Assembly (NCBI RefSeq): GCF_020382885.2
Contig: NC_058514.1
Location: forward strand, 14,990,249-15,054,248
Length of the DNA: 64,000 nucleotides
Source: Scatophagus argus
Taxonomy: Eukaryota > Chordata > Actinopteri > Scatophagidae
Direction of reading: 5' to 3'
Under the pieces are notes generated by a model. The model saw only the letters and a list, made by a program, of their open reading frames with translations. It had not been told where the DNA came from and searched no databases. The translations under genes were made by a program, and so were the position numbers. Below are positions 38,801 through 52,900 of the stretch, piece after piece (the stretch's first letter is position 1; every line of letters begins with the position of its first letter).

Positions 38801-41800
38801 AGCACAACATGTTTGCTTAAACAGCACTTTCACAATGCCGTAAAAGTCTCAGCTACTTCATTTTTAACACTGCAGTTGTTGTCTCTTCATGTTTTCATTT
38901 GATAACTCTAATCAGGCCAGAAATAAATAAACACAAAAAAACATTAACATGACTATAATTTAAATACCATTATTGAAAGCAAATCAGTTGTGAAAACTAA
39001 TGCTTTGATTCTGATTCTTTAATTAAAACTGATGTGATATGTGATAGCAATATCTCAGCAGACGGTGCAAGGTTCACCTCCACTTACATCACATGCAAAT
39101 AAATGCCTGATCACGATGCCACGTGCGTGATGTTCTAAGGACATGAAGCTTTGTTGTGACTAATTTACAGCGTGTCAAAACAAATAAAAAAAAAAAATGC
39201 TGATTAATGTGTGTTTCTATCTACCAATAAAGTTTAGATAATTGTAAAGATGCAAAATGGCACTAGGAGCTTAGATTCCATTAACTGAATCACTTGTTGA
39301 GCAAAATCTCGCTTTGCCTGCCATACTCAGATTTTGAAAAATTCTTACTAATTAGGTATCTTACATATCTAAAGAGCATTTTAACTCACAAAAAATAAAA
39401 TAACATAAACATAATTATCTATATGTTTTTATTAAGGTTTTCCAATACGCTTTTGTTATTATTGATAAGCCAACTTTTCTACCTCAGCTGAGCATAAAAC
39501 TAAAATCTTTTTGGTGTTTCCAATGCACTTTTTGAAACACAAATTGAAGAAACACATGAAAACAGGTGGGTGGAAACACACCTGTGGCTACAAACTGTAT
39601 TGCTTGAGCTTCATGATCATGAACAAAGTGGATCAAGCTTATGAAATATCGAAGGCTGCAATGCTGTTAATGCTGCACTGGGAAGAAAAGCCAAATTCAG
39701 GGTGTTCATTTGAAAATATAGTCCTTCACTCTGTATCATATATTCCTGTGGATCTTTCCAAAAGCACTCTCTAAATATTAGTCTTGCATTGCAGATCAGA
39801 ACAATTGTTTATGTCATATTGTTTTGTTGTTGTGTTGAACATTTGTTGAACATTTTTCACACATCACAGAATAATCTAGAACATTAGTTTGGAAGAAAAA
39901 GCTGTTGTATAACAGGATGTATAAGGGAATTATTTTACTTCTCTCCCATCCTCCCTTTAAATTAGGGGTTGACCTGGGTCATCACAGTAGCACTGCAAGA
40001 ATGGATAACACTGTCTTGAGCATTCTCATAGTTGTATAAAAGACTTGTGTCAGGGTTTGTCAGGGCAGAACTGGGTGGCATCACATGCAACAATTTGTAC
40101 TGATGACTCCTGACTATCCTTGAACACTCGAGTTCAATAAATCTTTCAAACATAAGACATCCAATCCAGCATCATTTCTTCAACACTGCACTACTGAGAT
40201 TTGGAATGTGCTGCTCTGTGGTAATCAAAGACAAGTAAGAAAATGAATGAACAGCATTTCACCTATATTACAGAAAGGTTTCCTGAACACATCATGTGGA
40301 CCCATCAAGGAGTCAGAGGATGAGAGTGACGTGGAGGAGTTGGACCTGCCGACTGACTTCAAGGACCTTCCTGCCCGGATCGACTGGAACAGCGAGCTTC
40401 CCGCCAACATCATCGTCCCCACAGTGGACCTCCACAGCCTGATCTTGGACTTTGCTGCTGTCTCCTTCCTGGACATCTCAGGCCTGAAGGGACTCAAAAC
40501 TGTGAGTTTTATTATTCACAGCAGCAACAGAAGCAGTTATTTTACAAATGCTGTTTTTTTTTTCTTTAATCATCTTGAACTTTATGCGCAGGCACTGAAA
40601 GAGCTGATCCGGGTTGAAGTTGAGGTCTACATTGTGGCTTGTGATCGTAAGTGTTAACCTGCAGTATGTCAGGTCCTGAGTCATTCAAACAGACATGTGA
40701 CAATCTCATCACTATCTGTGAAGCAAGAGATAGTTTTTGCATGTTCATTATTTGTAACAATTCATTTAGTATTTCAGTTTCATTGTTTAGCAAGTGCAAG
40801 TCTTTAAAGTTATTACTTTTATGTCAATTTTATCAGACACGACAAAAAAAATTCCATTGTTTTTTGTTTTTTTGGGGTTTTTTTGTTACTATGCTAGCAA
40901 AATGGAGACACACAAGGCGTGTGTGAAGTGTGTGCTCTAAGTCTGCAGAAGAGGCAGTATGCTGGCTGAACTGGGACATGTGACTTTGGCTTTGCGAAAG
41001 AGCTTATACGTCTAAAAATGTACCAGTGCTTTCTTTTTACTGAGCCCTTAGTTTAACAACTTGTGCATACATTTGTATTATCCCATGTAATCACAATCTG
41101 TATACAAAGAAAAGCAACATTCTGACTTGTGTGACACATTCAGTCTCCGATCCTCCCACCCGACTGAAGTACACTCACTGCCTTCTTCTCCTCACCTGTA
41201 GCTTACATCCTGGAGAAACTGCATGACTGTTGCTTCTTTGATGATGAAGTTCAGCCATCGATGTTCTTCTTGACACTGCATGACGCCATGCTGCACATCC
41301 TTGAGAAACATCCAGAGTCTACAGAGAAGAAGGATGACAGGGTAAAGTAGATAAGGCTTACAGTTTTTATCTGGTGCAACATACCACAGCACAGTATTTG
41401 GAAGAGGCTTCTGTCTTAATGAACTACATATATTACCACTGTGAATATGTACAGAATACTTTACTCTTCATGTCGTTCTGCAGATTATAACAACTGTCAC
41501 AGTTCACCACCCTGGAGGCAATTTGAGGAGCAGAGATAAAAATGTATGTATCTATTTTTACATGTGAGCAACAGTACCTGCAATGTTTCATCTCCTTGTC
41601 TTTAGCCATGTACCGCACTTCATGCAATTTGTTTCACTCTGTCTATGGACTGATTGTTTGGGGACTAAGGCTGCTGATCAACATACAAAGTCCACAAATG
41701 ATGGAGAGTACCAGCTGTCCATCTTTTCTACCTGAAATATTCAAATTCACAATATTCATTTAAATGTTCCTCATTTTTCATTCATTCTTTAAGCTGTTAC

Positions 41801-41952
41801 GGAAGCTACATATCCTTAAAACTGTTCGAAAATTACTGTTTTCATTTTGTAAAAGCACATTTTTGATACCTGGTCATGCTACTGAGATGAAACAGACTGA
41901 AACACAGCTCCTTCTTCTACCACAGGCTCCAGATCCAGAAACCAAGTTCTAA
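29827..41952 (+). CDS. slc26a3.1: SLC26A3-type chloride/bicarbonate exchanger, copy 1
   Basis: Exons: 29827-29957, 31011-31150, 32095-32205, 32304-32464, 33920-34084, 34180-34332, 34978-35060, 36131-36278, 36371-36484, 36770-36847, 36939-37034, 37202-37308, 37911-37980, 38379-38471, 38671-38766, 40274-40501, 40592-40646, 41202-41341, 41484-41543, 41926-41952; 751 aa. SLC26A3 (DRA) is an apical epithelial exchanger that takes up Cl- and secretes HCO3-. The N-terminus [10 protein letters not shown] and the C-terminal PDZ ligand ETKF match mammalian SLC26A3 rather than SLC26A4. There are 14 expected membrane helices, GTSRHISVG after helix 3, an N-glycosylation sequon at Asn153, Ser389-Arg390 in helix 10, and a STAS domain (about 500-725) with [11 protein letters not shown]. 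Two ATGs are in tandem; the first is used here. A same-strand paralogue follows 2 kb downstream. The .1/.2 naming follows zebrafish usage and could be swapped. Confidence 0.92.
34360..34820. repeat. Dispersed repeat with AC/AT-rich low-complexity part, intron 6 of slc26a3 copy 1
   Basis: It starts with a TTGA run (34365-34383) and contains caaaaggagtgggaagaagcc and ttattcagtctcacccctt, which I recognise as a common fish repeat type. A long ACAC/ATAT-rich stretch follows to about 34720. Class unassigned. Confidence 0.5.
37576..37738 (+). repeat. Teleost dispersed repeat, intron 12 of slc26a3 copy 1
   Basis: Blocks such as aagatggtcaacatagcag, tgaacatgttaccatgctga, cattagcattta and gctgtgcctaagtacaa are characteristic of an abundant fish non-autonomous repeat. 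A related stretch sits in intron 2 of the second slc26a3 copy. Confidence 0.6.
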
Positions 41953-43788
41953 CTTGTGAATTGAGAAGATGAATTCTGGGAGGAAGCAACAAAAAGATCA
42001 AAGGGACAAAACAAAAGAGTAAATGTTTTACAGATCATGCTGTACAATGTAATGATGTAATGAATAATGAGATACTGTTTTTGACTTGATACATATGACA
42101 ATCTGAGTTTACATATACAGTATTAACTGTAATGTAAGAAAACAAATTTTATACTGTTGTTCTTTTTTTATACTGTATATAGTGAATTTGTAGAAATTTT
42201 AGGTGCAATATACTTTGTATAGTTGTTATTGTTATTATTATTGTTATTGTCATAACAGTGAATTTTTTTGGTGCACTCTTTTCAAAGTAATGTTGTCTAT
42301 TTGGGTTCAAAACAATGTGAAAAAGAATGAATTTGTAGTGGCTGAAATATGGAAATCAATATTTTATCACTACAAACATCTAATGTTTCTGTTTGCTACT
42401 GTCATGCTGTTCAAAAGGTGTCAGACTCACCGCACATCAAGGCTGGATTACCAACCGGCAACAGTCAAAAAGCCAGCTAATGCACTTCATGAACAACTGT
42501 TGTCACACTTGGTTCAAGGGTTGCTCACTTGTTGCTGGTCTTGACAGATAATATCTATTGACATTTTTTCCCTAAACTGTTGTCATTGTTTGTTTGGCCA
42601 TAAATATTTAAGATCACAGAAAAATAAAAATATAAGATTTAAAACAGAAGTTTTCCAGGACTTTAATGTGTTTCCTGCCTTATTAACTGATCTTGGAGGT
42701 GCCATGTTTCAGTTATTGTTCCACTCATTACTGCAGAGCAGGTTCATCTGAACGAGGCCACTGATTGGAATTCAGTCTGCTAATGCCGGTACTGTTTGTC
42801 ACATACTTGTTCCAGTTCATAAGCTTTACATCTCATGTCATTTAGTAGTAATTAAAAATAGAGAATAAAATGAATAACATATTTAGGTCACTGTTCTGTA
42901 TATTTCCTGTTCGACAAGAGGATCTTATATGTCCTTGAAACCTGTCCTGAAATGCTACACCAGTCTGCCTGCCTGCTTCAATATGTTTGACAAACTGAGT
43001 GTGCCCCTTCTTGGTGACTTTGCACTGATAATTAATGAATGAGAACACATAATAATTATAGATATAATTATCTTCGCTGAATAATTATGCGACTGCAAGG
43101 AAAGGGAAAAGAAACGATGTGATTGTCCCTGAATAATTTTTAAAGGAGCTATGTGTAGAAATTGGCAACTTGTCAGATTCATACTCCAAACAAATAGGGG
43201 ACAGCATTATCAGCAGACAGTTTGGTCGGACAAAACGGTAGACTTCTAAGTGAACTGTGTCTGAAGCTGACTTTGTGCTGGTGATTACATCGCTAGCAAA
43301 GGAGTTTCTGATTGCCGGGAAGAGCCAGAAATGACACCAGAAATGGAGCCAGTACACAGGCAACAGAACTGGGCTCAGCAGACTTCCAGTGAACGGGACT
43401 GGACAAGGACCGAACACAACCTCCAAGACTGACGGACAACAGATTAATGATGAGGAAAACAGTGCCGAGACAGGCTTTTGCATGCTCTTTTTCATTATAG
43501 AACAATCTCTCCACTGAAAGGTGCAGAAAAGCCACAAAAACTTTACTGATCTTATAATGGCTGTATCTGTCTGTTCTACGTGTCTTGTTATGTGCAACAA
43601 TGTATTCTCGCTCTCTCTCTGACATGTCATGTTGAGTTTTGCTCTGTTACATTAGAATCCAGTGCATTTTGGAGTCATTAGTCCTGAAGGGAAGAAATCA
43701 GCTTTCTTTCAGCTCTTTTCACATCCACATGTGCAGTGAACTAAAAATGAAATGACATACAAACGCACTGGATCATAAATCTACTTGT
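41953..43788. other. Spacer between the two slc26a3 copies
   Basis: The left part is the 3' UTR of copy 1, with AATAAA at 42623-42628 about 670 bases after the stop. I see no coding gene. The stretch 43085-43630 has long open frames on the minus strand (up to 181 codons) but no recognisable protein; phrases such as aaggagctatgtgtagaaa suggest dispersed-repeat DNA. Confidence 0.5.
42623..42628 (+). other. Poly(A) signal of slc26a3 copy 1
   Basis: AATAAA about 670 bases after the TAA stop at 41952. I saw no earlier canonical plus-strand signal in this spacer. Confidence 0.5.
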
Positions 43789-43801
43789 GTTAATGATTGC
43801 A
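43789..43801 (+). promoter_or_regulatory. HNF1-like site upstream of slc26a3 copy 2
   Basis: GTTAATGATTGCA is a partial match to the HNF1 consensus, 166 bases before the exon with the initiator ATG (acceptor TTTCCAG at 43954). It is weaker than the site upstream of copy 1. Confidence 0.3.
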
Positions 43802-43973
43802 CAGAGTTAAGACAAAACTGACACAGAGATGCAGCTAATTGCAGATCAGAGATCAGATACACAGAGTCACCAAACTGCAGAGTGGTGCGCAAAGGGTTTT
43901 TTTTTAGGAATCTATCTCCAGAACCTTTCATATTGAACTGAGATTCATTTCCAGAGACACTCAGTGCATTAAG

Positions 43974-46900
43974 ATGACGACTTTGAGGAGACAGTATGTG
44001 GTGGCCAGATCCGTGTATTCTGAGGACAGCTTTGCAGAAGATCACGAGAAAGTCTACAGGCAACGCAAAACTATGCTGAACCATGTGAAAGAGTATCTAA
44101 CGTAAGTGAAGCCCAGTTCTCTAGAGATCAGGAACATGGTCTTTGATTTGACTTAATAATTTGCACTCTTGACTGCAAACCTTATGCAAAATAAGGGGTT
44201 CATTGTGATAAGGAGCTTAAAGATATTGTTTCCAAGGTAAAGTCTTCAAAGAAGAAATTAGTAGATAAGTATAACAGCTTTTTACTTCTGTCAAATCCAG
44301 GTGTGACTCAAAACGGGCCAAGAATGCATTGCTCTCTGTTCTGCCGGTCATTGGCTGGATGAAGATCTACAAAGTTAAAGAGTGGATCCTGGGTGACGTG
44401 GTGTCTGGGATCAGTACTGGACTGGTGGCCATCATGCAAGGTGAGGAGCAGTACAGAGGGAGCCTGAGTGTGTGACTGCAGAGTCCAGTCACTGTCGAAG
44501 CATACAAAACAACCAATATCACTGGCTAAGTGGAAGACTGAGGAAATGATTCCATAAGAAAAATATTAATACTGACTATACATGCATCTATTATCCATTC
44601 TTACTTCTACTGTATTTTATGATCATTATTTATCTATTATAACATTATTTGCATTGTGACAGAATATTGCATAACAATATAATCTGCTGACTTTGCACTA
44701 CGTATGGATATAATTTGTAAAGGACTGTCATTGAGTTTGGCACTGTGTGCACGATCAGATCCTTACTCCTGTTCAGTTCACCTTTGATCAGATATTTTCT
44801 TTTTTGTTTTGAATTTTTTCGATTTTACACAGCGTTGCATGTAAGTGTAATATTTTGTATGGTTAGTTGTAATGACAATTAAATGACGACTATTGACTCT
44901 GACATAATTCCCCAAAGACTTGATCAGAAGCTTTCTCAGCTTTACATTAATTATGGTCAAGCCGTAAACAGCATTTTAAAAATGCCAGTGGCGTGGCTCT
45001 TGGAATGAGAATGTAAGTCACCCAGTCTGTCCCAGGAATATCCCATGAGAACTACTGGATGGTTTGGTAGAAAGCATTCTGGTACAAATCTTTGATTCAT
45101 AAGCACATATCTGCAAACTAATGACATCCCCACCAGCCTTAGTCGTATGTTGTGTTTTGTGCAAACTTGCAATTGGCAGCATGCTAACATGCAAAACTAT
45201 GATCATAAACGTCAGTTAGAATTTTCATTTGCACATGTTAGCATGCTGACTCAAAGAGCTACTGACTGTAGAATCTTAGTCCTTTTTTGTTAAATGTTAA
45301 CAATTTGTTGACAGCTTATACCCACAGATTTAGCTTCTCTTAGTAACAATTGTCTTGGTCTCCTTATAACTGTGGGACAGAACATAACTGGTCATTTATG
45401 GAAGCTGTTTGTTTGTTTTACAGAGACATTTAAATGAAAATGATGCATTAGTATTTAAATCTTCATTCTGTGTTTGATGTTTCGTTGCTTTCTCGCTCAG
45501 GACTGGCCTTCTCTCTGCTGGCCTCGCTGCCTCCAAGTTATGGCCTTTACACAGCTTTCTTCCCCGTACTAACATACTTCTTCTTTGGTACTTCAAGACA
45601 TCTATCTGTAGGTATGTCATACAACGCTGAGCTGCCATGAAATATTTTACATTTTTTTTCCTTTTGAATTAACTTTCCATACTCAGCTGGAAAAAGCATT
45701 TTAACATAAAATTATACAACTTAACTTTGAAAATAGCACCTAATGAACTTTTCAGAAAACTGAACACTCTTTGGGAAAAAACGTTTTCTTTATCTGTCTC
45801 CAGGTAATAAAACAAGTTTTCTGTCATAAAGCATAAACATATCACTTAAAGAGGCCACTTTGTTATGGATGTTATCATTTTTACCCAAGGAGATAAGACT
45901 GGATGTGATAAGGCTTAAAAGTGTCCTCCCGCTCCTCCACACTCACCTTCATGCAGGGTCCTTCCCAGTCTTGAGCCTAATGGTGGGGGCTGTGGTGACC
46001 CGTTTGGTCCCAGAGGATGGACCACCAGCCAACATCACTGGCTTCGAGGGACTGACCCAGGACCAGCAGAGAGTCCTGGTGGCTTCCTCTATGACCTTCC
46101 TCATGGGGATTTTCCAGGTCAGTTTAACTTTGTCTCCACACTGTACCAGCAATTCTGCAAGTTCTAAGAGGGATTTTTAAATCATTTTTCTGTTCCATGC
46201 AGCTTGCCATGGGTGTCCTGCAGGTGGGCTTTATTGTTGTGTACCTGTCTGACACTCTGGTGTCTGGCTTCACCACAGCAGCTGCTATCCACATCCTGGT
46301 GTCCCAGCTCAAGTTCGTGTTAGGGTTGACCGTCCCAGGCATCAGTGGTCCTCTTGCTCTCATATATGTAAGTACCAAACAGTTTGAAGCTTTCTCATTG
46401 CTTATCACAGTCAGGTAATTGGGGTCATTTATCTGTTAACCCTGACTTTTTGCCCTCTTCAGACCCTAGAGATCATATTCAATAAGATAACTTCCAGCAA
46501 CGTGTGTGACGTGATGAAGTCCAGAATGTACCTGAAAGTTATTTTACCAAGGGGTCTTTCATGTTGTCATGTGTAATGCCAGAACAATTAGCCTTGTCAA
46601 TTAATGTCAGCTCTGATAGAAACATTAATATTTCACTTTAGTGTACTGCTGGGTGGGAGAGCTGAGACAGCAGACAGCCACTAATAAATAGCTTTGTTGT
46701 TTTAAGGACCTCTGTTGCCATTATGGCACCAGGAAGTATGGAAATTTAATTTGACGTGGTACAATGCCAAATTTTCCCAAGTCCAAGTTCTTTCATAAGA
46801 TGTGCATGATGGTCTGTTGGATTATATATGAATCCCATCATGAACCAAATCAAATCTTGTTTCAATGAAAGATTTTCAGAGTATATTAGTACTGACCCAA

Positions 46901-49900
46901 AAGAGCTACACTAAACTATGAATGAATTGTACATCCACTGTATGAAGCAGTTGAAATAAAACATACAACATTTGCCTCTAAATTGTAGTGGAATAGTATA
47001 AAGCAGCAGAAAATGGAAACACTCAAGTAGAGTACCTCAAAATGTAATCAGGTACAATACTTGAGTATTATTTACTTTATTTATTATTTATTTACTTTCC
47101 CCCACTGAGAGCAGCCCTGCAAAATGTCCACAAAAAGAAAGAAAAGTTGATGCAGAGGGAAGGCAGTTTCATAACAGATGAGTAAGTGAATACATGTTTT
47201 TGTTTAATGGAGACTGGTACATTGTTTTGGTCGCAAAGGAGTGGCAGTGCTAAAGAAATACAATATACAGTTGGAGTACGGAGCCAAACACGGAGCCAAG
47301 TATGCTAAGCTTATTACTAAAACCAATAATAATAGAATATAATAAGGCCCAGGGGTGAAATTGAGTTTGACACCCTCGGAATAAATCAGCAAAAGTAGGG
47401 TTGCTCAATTATTAAATAATCACAACAAGACAATTTGAACTCTAACCTGTAGTAACACATTGTGCCAAATGTATAAGCAACATGCATTTGTGGACCTAAA
47501 AGAGTCTATGAACGATATAGCAGCTGGTGAGCTGAGCTTAGCACAAAGACTGGAAATAGGACAAAACAGGCAACCAACCATCCCATTTAAAACTTAGTAA
47601 CACGTTTGAGAATGGTGTCAAGCTCATTTGTTGAGCAGTGAGGAGTTTGAAAATGAGTTGGTAACACTGTTTCGGAGTGCAAACAGCTTAAACTAGCAGG
47701 TATAATAGTTAGCTGTTAGCTATTAATTGTCAGTTTACTCAAATTTCCACCAGTGTAAATTTCAAACAAAATTCCACTCACCTGTGTTCTATTCAGATGT
47801 TGGCAAAGTTTCACAGGTATCTCAAAAATATTCACAAGACAGGAGGCATCCATTAAAGCAGTACTGCCTATCTTTATGTGTTAAATGACACTTGAATATA
47901 TGGCCTTTTTATGATTCCTGTTGCATCTTTAAATGCCATGCCATGCCAATTTTGTCTGGTTGTGACAGTGTGACGCAATTGTAACCTATAACAAAATATT
48001 CCTTAATTGAGCTCAAAGTGCTGAGTAGTTTGTGTGTGCTTTTTTTTTTTTGCAACAGACCCTGGAGAAGATCTTTGTCCAGATCACCTCCACCAACATT
48101 TGTGACCTGGTGATGTCCATAGTGATCATGGTGGTGGTGTTTATTGTGAAGGAGCTGAATGACAGATACAAAGCCAAGCTGCCTGTTCCTATTCCCATAG
48201 AGGTTATCATGGTGAGATAAACCTTCAAGGAAGATACCTCTCATGCACAATTTACCTTATCAGCTACAACCCATGTATACATTACTACCTCACCATGCAT
48301 CACATAAATTTAGGCCTTTATTTGTATTGCTAAAGTTAACAGCATCAACCCTCACTGGTTGTGGCATCTAAGGAACACCTGGGAATTGAAAGTTGTTTGT
48401 TGTCAGGTATTGTTATATATGTTATATGCTATAAATGTATTATAAATATTATAAATGTATAAATGTTCATGAAGAATCAAACGCAGAACACAAAGTAAGA
48501 AAACAGAAGAGTTGCTTAAAATGGCTGCTGTTCACCAGCCACCACTCAAATCTTAGACGCTAGAAGTTGCCCTCACGCCTGTGAACACGCTAACTAAAGG
48601 TATAGTTTGGGAAGTTACTCTTTGTGTCCCAAACTAGACCTTTTTATAAGAGACATTTTGGATAGTCATAGTAGGAAAAGCATAACTGTTACTAATAACA
48701 TTAATAACATTATGACGTCAACGCTGACTTTGTACTAGTGTCCCGGTAAGCCACGAAAGTGTGACAGACAGACTGAAAATTGAAGCAGCTAAATGGAATC
48801 CAGTCATCGTTCATCTCATTATTTACACCTGCACTTTTCCTGCTGTGAAGTGCCAAAGTGTTGAGGTTTCTGCAAGTGAATTCTAAACCGCAATAGGTGC
48901 GAGTGCTTATAACTCTCAGGTGTTTTTTCTATTCACAGACTATCATAGCTTGTGGAATTTCCTATGGCTTCAACTTCAAGGATAAATATGATGTTGACAT
49001 TGTTGGCAAAATGGTTAGTGGGTAAGTTTAAAGCTCTACTCTACTTATGTCAGTAGATCATGTCAGGTGATTTGGATCCATTGATGGAAGAAATACCAGT
49101 GCTTTAAATACAGTACTGGATTTCTACTACTGGATTTCTAGATAAGGGGAACTAACTAGACAATGCCTTTTTTTCATGTATTTCACAAGCTTATTCTTTT
49201 TTTTTTTTTTTTTTTTTGAATACAGTATTAACGCAAGTTTTAACTCCCTCAAAATTGATATATATGCTACTTTCCATCAGATACTTTAAATGCAACGTTA
49301 AACACAATCATCCTTCAGGTATGAGTCTCCCATTGCGCCCAATATGGAAGTCTTCAAGGAGAGTGCTGTGGAGGCCTTTCCTGCAGCCATTGTGGGGTTT
49401 GCTGTTGCTTTCTCTGTGGCCAAAGTCTATTCTACCAAACATGATTACACCATTGATGGGAATCAGGTGAATTACGTATATTATCCTTGTCTGGATCTGA
49501 AAAAGGAAAAGAGTTAATTAGTTACTGATACAAAACTAGTATGAAAGTAAGACTGCTCATAAGTTTCTTTATGAACATATAAAGTTATGCTAACTGCTGA
49601 TTTTACTTCAAGGTCAGATGTGTATAAAAAGCAGGCCAAACAGAATTATTCAGTTATGTAATCTTTTGTTGCCAGGGAGGTTAACTTTTAATTACTTCCT
49701 TCACAGGAGCTAATTGCATTTGGGGTTAGCAACATATTTGGTGCCAGCTTCCGGTCATTTGCAGCCAGCACGGCACTCTCAAGGACAGCTGTGCAGGAAA
49801 GCTCGGGAGGTAAAACACAGGTCAGATGACAAATCTTCCCGTTTACAGCATAATTTCATGAGTTACAAACTTTTACTACACACAGATTTTTTTGTCTCCC

Positions 49901-52900
49901 TAAAAAATTATTGTAGTATTCCTTTACAGTTTGGTTTATAACATATTATTTTCCTCCACTGGCAGGTTAAAATGAAACATTAACTCTTTTACAGATTGCA
50001 GGTCTGATCTCAGCCATGATGGCGATGATTGTAACTGTGGCACTTGGCTTCCTGCTGGAGCCGCTTCCCAGGGTGAGACCCACTTCTGTAATATGTTTAC
50101 ACTCCCTTTATGGAGACAGAATTTGAAATGTCTGTCATGTTGTTTTATAGAGTGTATATCTTACACAGTATGTCTAAAAGTATGTTTGTTTTGTTATGCA
50201 TTCCCTTAATATCTGACTTTGCTCCAGTCTGTCCTGGGTGCCTTGGTTATCGTCAACCTGAAGGGCATGCTGATGCAGTTCAGAGAAATCCCGTACCTGT
50301 GGAAGAAGGACAAACCAGACTGTGTATGTATTCAAAATGTCATTTATTTTACTTTACTATTACTTACTCTTCTCTTTCAGTGTTTGACCTCAGGTGTTTG
50401 TCTGCAGGTGGTGTGGGTATTCACTTGTCTGTTTGCCTGCCTCCTGGGACTGGACCTTGGTCTGGCGGTGGGCTTGGGGGTGGAGCTGCTCACTGTGGTC
50501 TTCAGGACTCAATTGTAATAATACTTACAAAGTTTAAACATGCAAACTGACTAATAGTGGATAAAAACACTATTGACACCCAGAAGTATACATAGTATAC
50601 AATAATAGTGCACCAAATAGCACTAAAATTTGCAGCACTAAAGCAGCAAAATTCCTCAGTGATGACTGGAAAGACAAAAAGTTATTAAGTAAATCTTTAA
50701 AAGTTTTGTTTCATTATCATAAAATCCACACCCTAACCTAAACAAACCAATACTTATGTTGGACCCTCATCATGTCCTTGTAGCCCCCGCTGTTCTGTCC
50801 TGGCTAACATCCCAGGGACCGACCTCTACAGAGATCGCAAAGATTACTTGCATGTGAGTGTGTTAAACAAACCCAGCTGAACATACATCTTTTGAATTGT
50901 TTCAATTCATGTTGTGATATCCTGCTGATGTCCTTCACCATTTTTGTCATGGTGCTTCTCTTCTCAGTTATTTGAACCAAAGGGAGTAAAAATCTTCAAG
51001 ATACCCTCGCCTATCTTCTTCGCCAATATTGAGTTCTTCAGGGACAAGCTCGTAGAAGCTGTATGTATGACGTATCTACCGCCCAGAAACGTTCCTGTGC
51101 CATTATTTCCTTCCTGTTACTGATTTCAACGCCTGAAATCTGGCAATACGTACTTCCAATTCAATACCAAATCTATTATTATTATTTTTTTAACAGCTGT
51201 ATACTTCTAACTCTGTATGGATGTGATATATTTTCTATCATTGTTGTATGGTCCAGCTAAGGTTGAACGCTTTGTAAAACATAAACAAATACAAACAGAG
51301 AAATGATGTCATAGAACTTTCCTGTTTTATCTAGTCAGTCAGTCTACTTAGTGCATCTTTTCCCTGTCACCCAAAAATACACAAGGACAAATCTAAGTTT
51401 TCTGACATTTGCTTAAAGTTACAAAAATCCCTTGCTGTTTATATTGCCCAATCTGTTAAGTTATATAAAGATTTCAGGGCTAATAATTTACACAGAGTCA
51501 GATCCAGCACTTTAGTATCAGAATAACTGTGAACATAATGCATAAACATGGTTGTTTCAGGTTGGCTTTAACCCTCTGAGGATTTTGAAGAAGAGGAACA
51601 AGGCTCTCGGGAAAATTAAGAATCTGTTAAAGAAACAGGACGATGACTTCACAGAGGTAAGAAACTACTGCACCAGTGAGGGCTTCATAGTGTTCTTCTT
51701 AAAGACCTGAAGCATCCTTTCCTACCTCTGTCAAACAGAAAGGCTTGAGGAACTTATGCAGCCAGATGACTGATGAGCCTTACATGAATATGGAGCAGTT
51801 GGATCAGCCCACTGACCTAAATGACCTTCGTTTTCGGATGGACTGGAACGTCGAGCTTCCTCCTAACATCAATGTTCCCAGAGTAGACATCCACAGCCTG
51901 ATCCTGGACTTCTCTGCTGTCTCCTTTGTGGACATCTCTGCTCAGAAGGGACTCAAAATGGTATAATGTTATTCAGGGGGCTCCCACATAATAGAGTTTA
52001 ATAAATTCTAATGGCAGTGAAGCTAAGAAAAGTGAAAATTACTTAGCAGGTTTTCCCAAAACTCAAAGCTCATTGTGTAAATTACCCACGTCATCACTCC
52101 AAAACATGTATTCATAAATTCAAGTATTCAATTAGTTTTCACCAAAGAGTAAGAAAGAGTCATAACTCACCTTGTTTGCAGTTCAAGGTGTCCTGTCAAC
52201 AGATGTCTCCTTTATAATGGTAGTCTATGGGCTAAATTCTATATTAGTTATTATTATTTTTTTTGCTGCAATACTGTCAGTGGCCATTGGGCACATCCAT
52301 CCATCCATTTTCTATACCGCTTATCCGTCAGGGTCGCGAGGGAGCTGGAGCCTATCCCAGCTGACTACGGTACACCCTGGACTGGTCGCCAGTCAATCAC
52401 AGGGCCGACACATAAAGACAGACAAACACACACTCTCACACTCACACCTAGGGGCAATTTAGAGTAGCCAATTAACCTAATGTGCATGTTTTTGGTATTG
52501 TGGGAGGAAGCCGGAGTACCTGGAGAAAACCCACTCAGGCAACTTAGCTCATGCAAACTCCACATCATTCAGTGGATCTATGCTTAGCTTAGGAAGTACT
52601 TAAAGTGCTTTAAAATAAATTCTAAAACTCCACTGTGGACATCTGAGGTGGCATCAGGAGGAAATGTTTGCATCCCAGCAATGACAGCTCAATAATATTA
52701 AAACTCCAAAGATTTTACATACATTCAACTTTTAACAGTGTTAGAAAATATTATATATATAAAATATTTAATAATAATACTACACTGCCAGCAACTTGTC
52801 ATGAGACAAAACTTCCTTTCCAGACCAAGATGGTCAAATCCAAAGTGTGCAGAAAGATCGCATATATGTAAGTGGTGAATATGCAATGAAGTAGTCCTGA

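Noticed and set aside
39470-39780. 87-codon frame in intron 15 of slc26a3 copy 1
   Set aside because: No recognisable domain and no consistent acceptor/donor phase. The flanking exons 15 and 16 already join in frame.
29827-41952. Assignment of the tandem pair as pendrin (slc26a4)
   Set aside because: The N-terminus QYVVARP, the [10 protein letters not shown] and [10 protein letters not shown] text and the ETKF end fit SLC26A3 better than SLC26A4.
43085-43630. 181-codon minus-strand open frame between the slc26a3 copies
   Set aside because: The translation has no family resemblance and the DNA reads partly like a dispersed repeat; a second frame over the same bases is almost as long.
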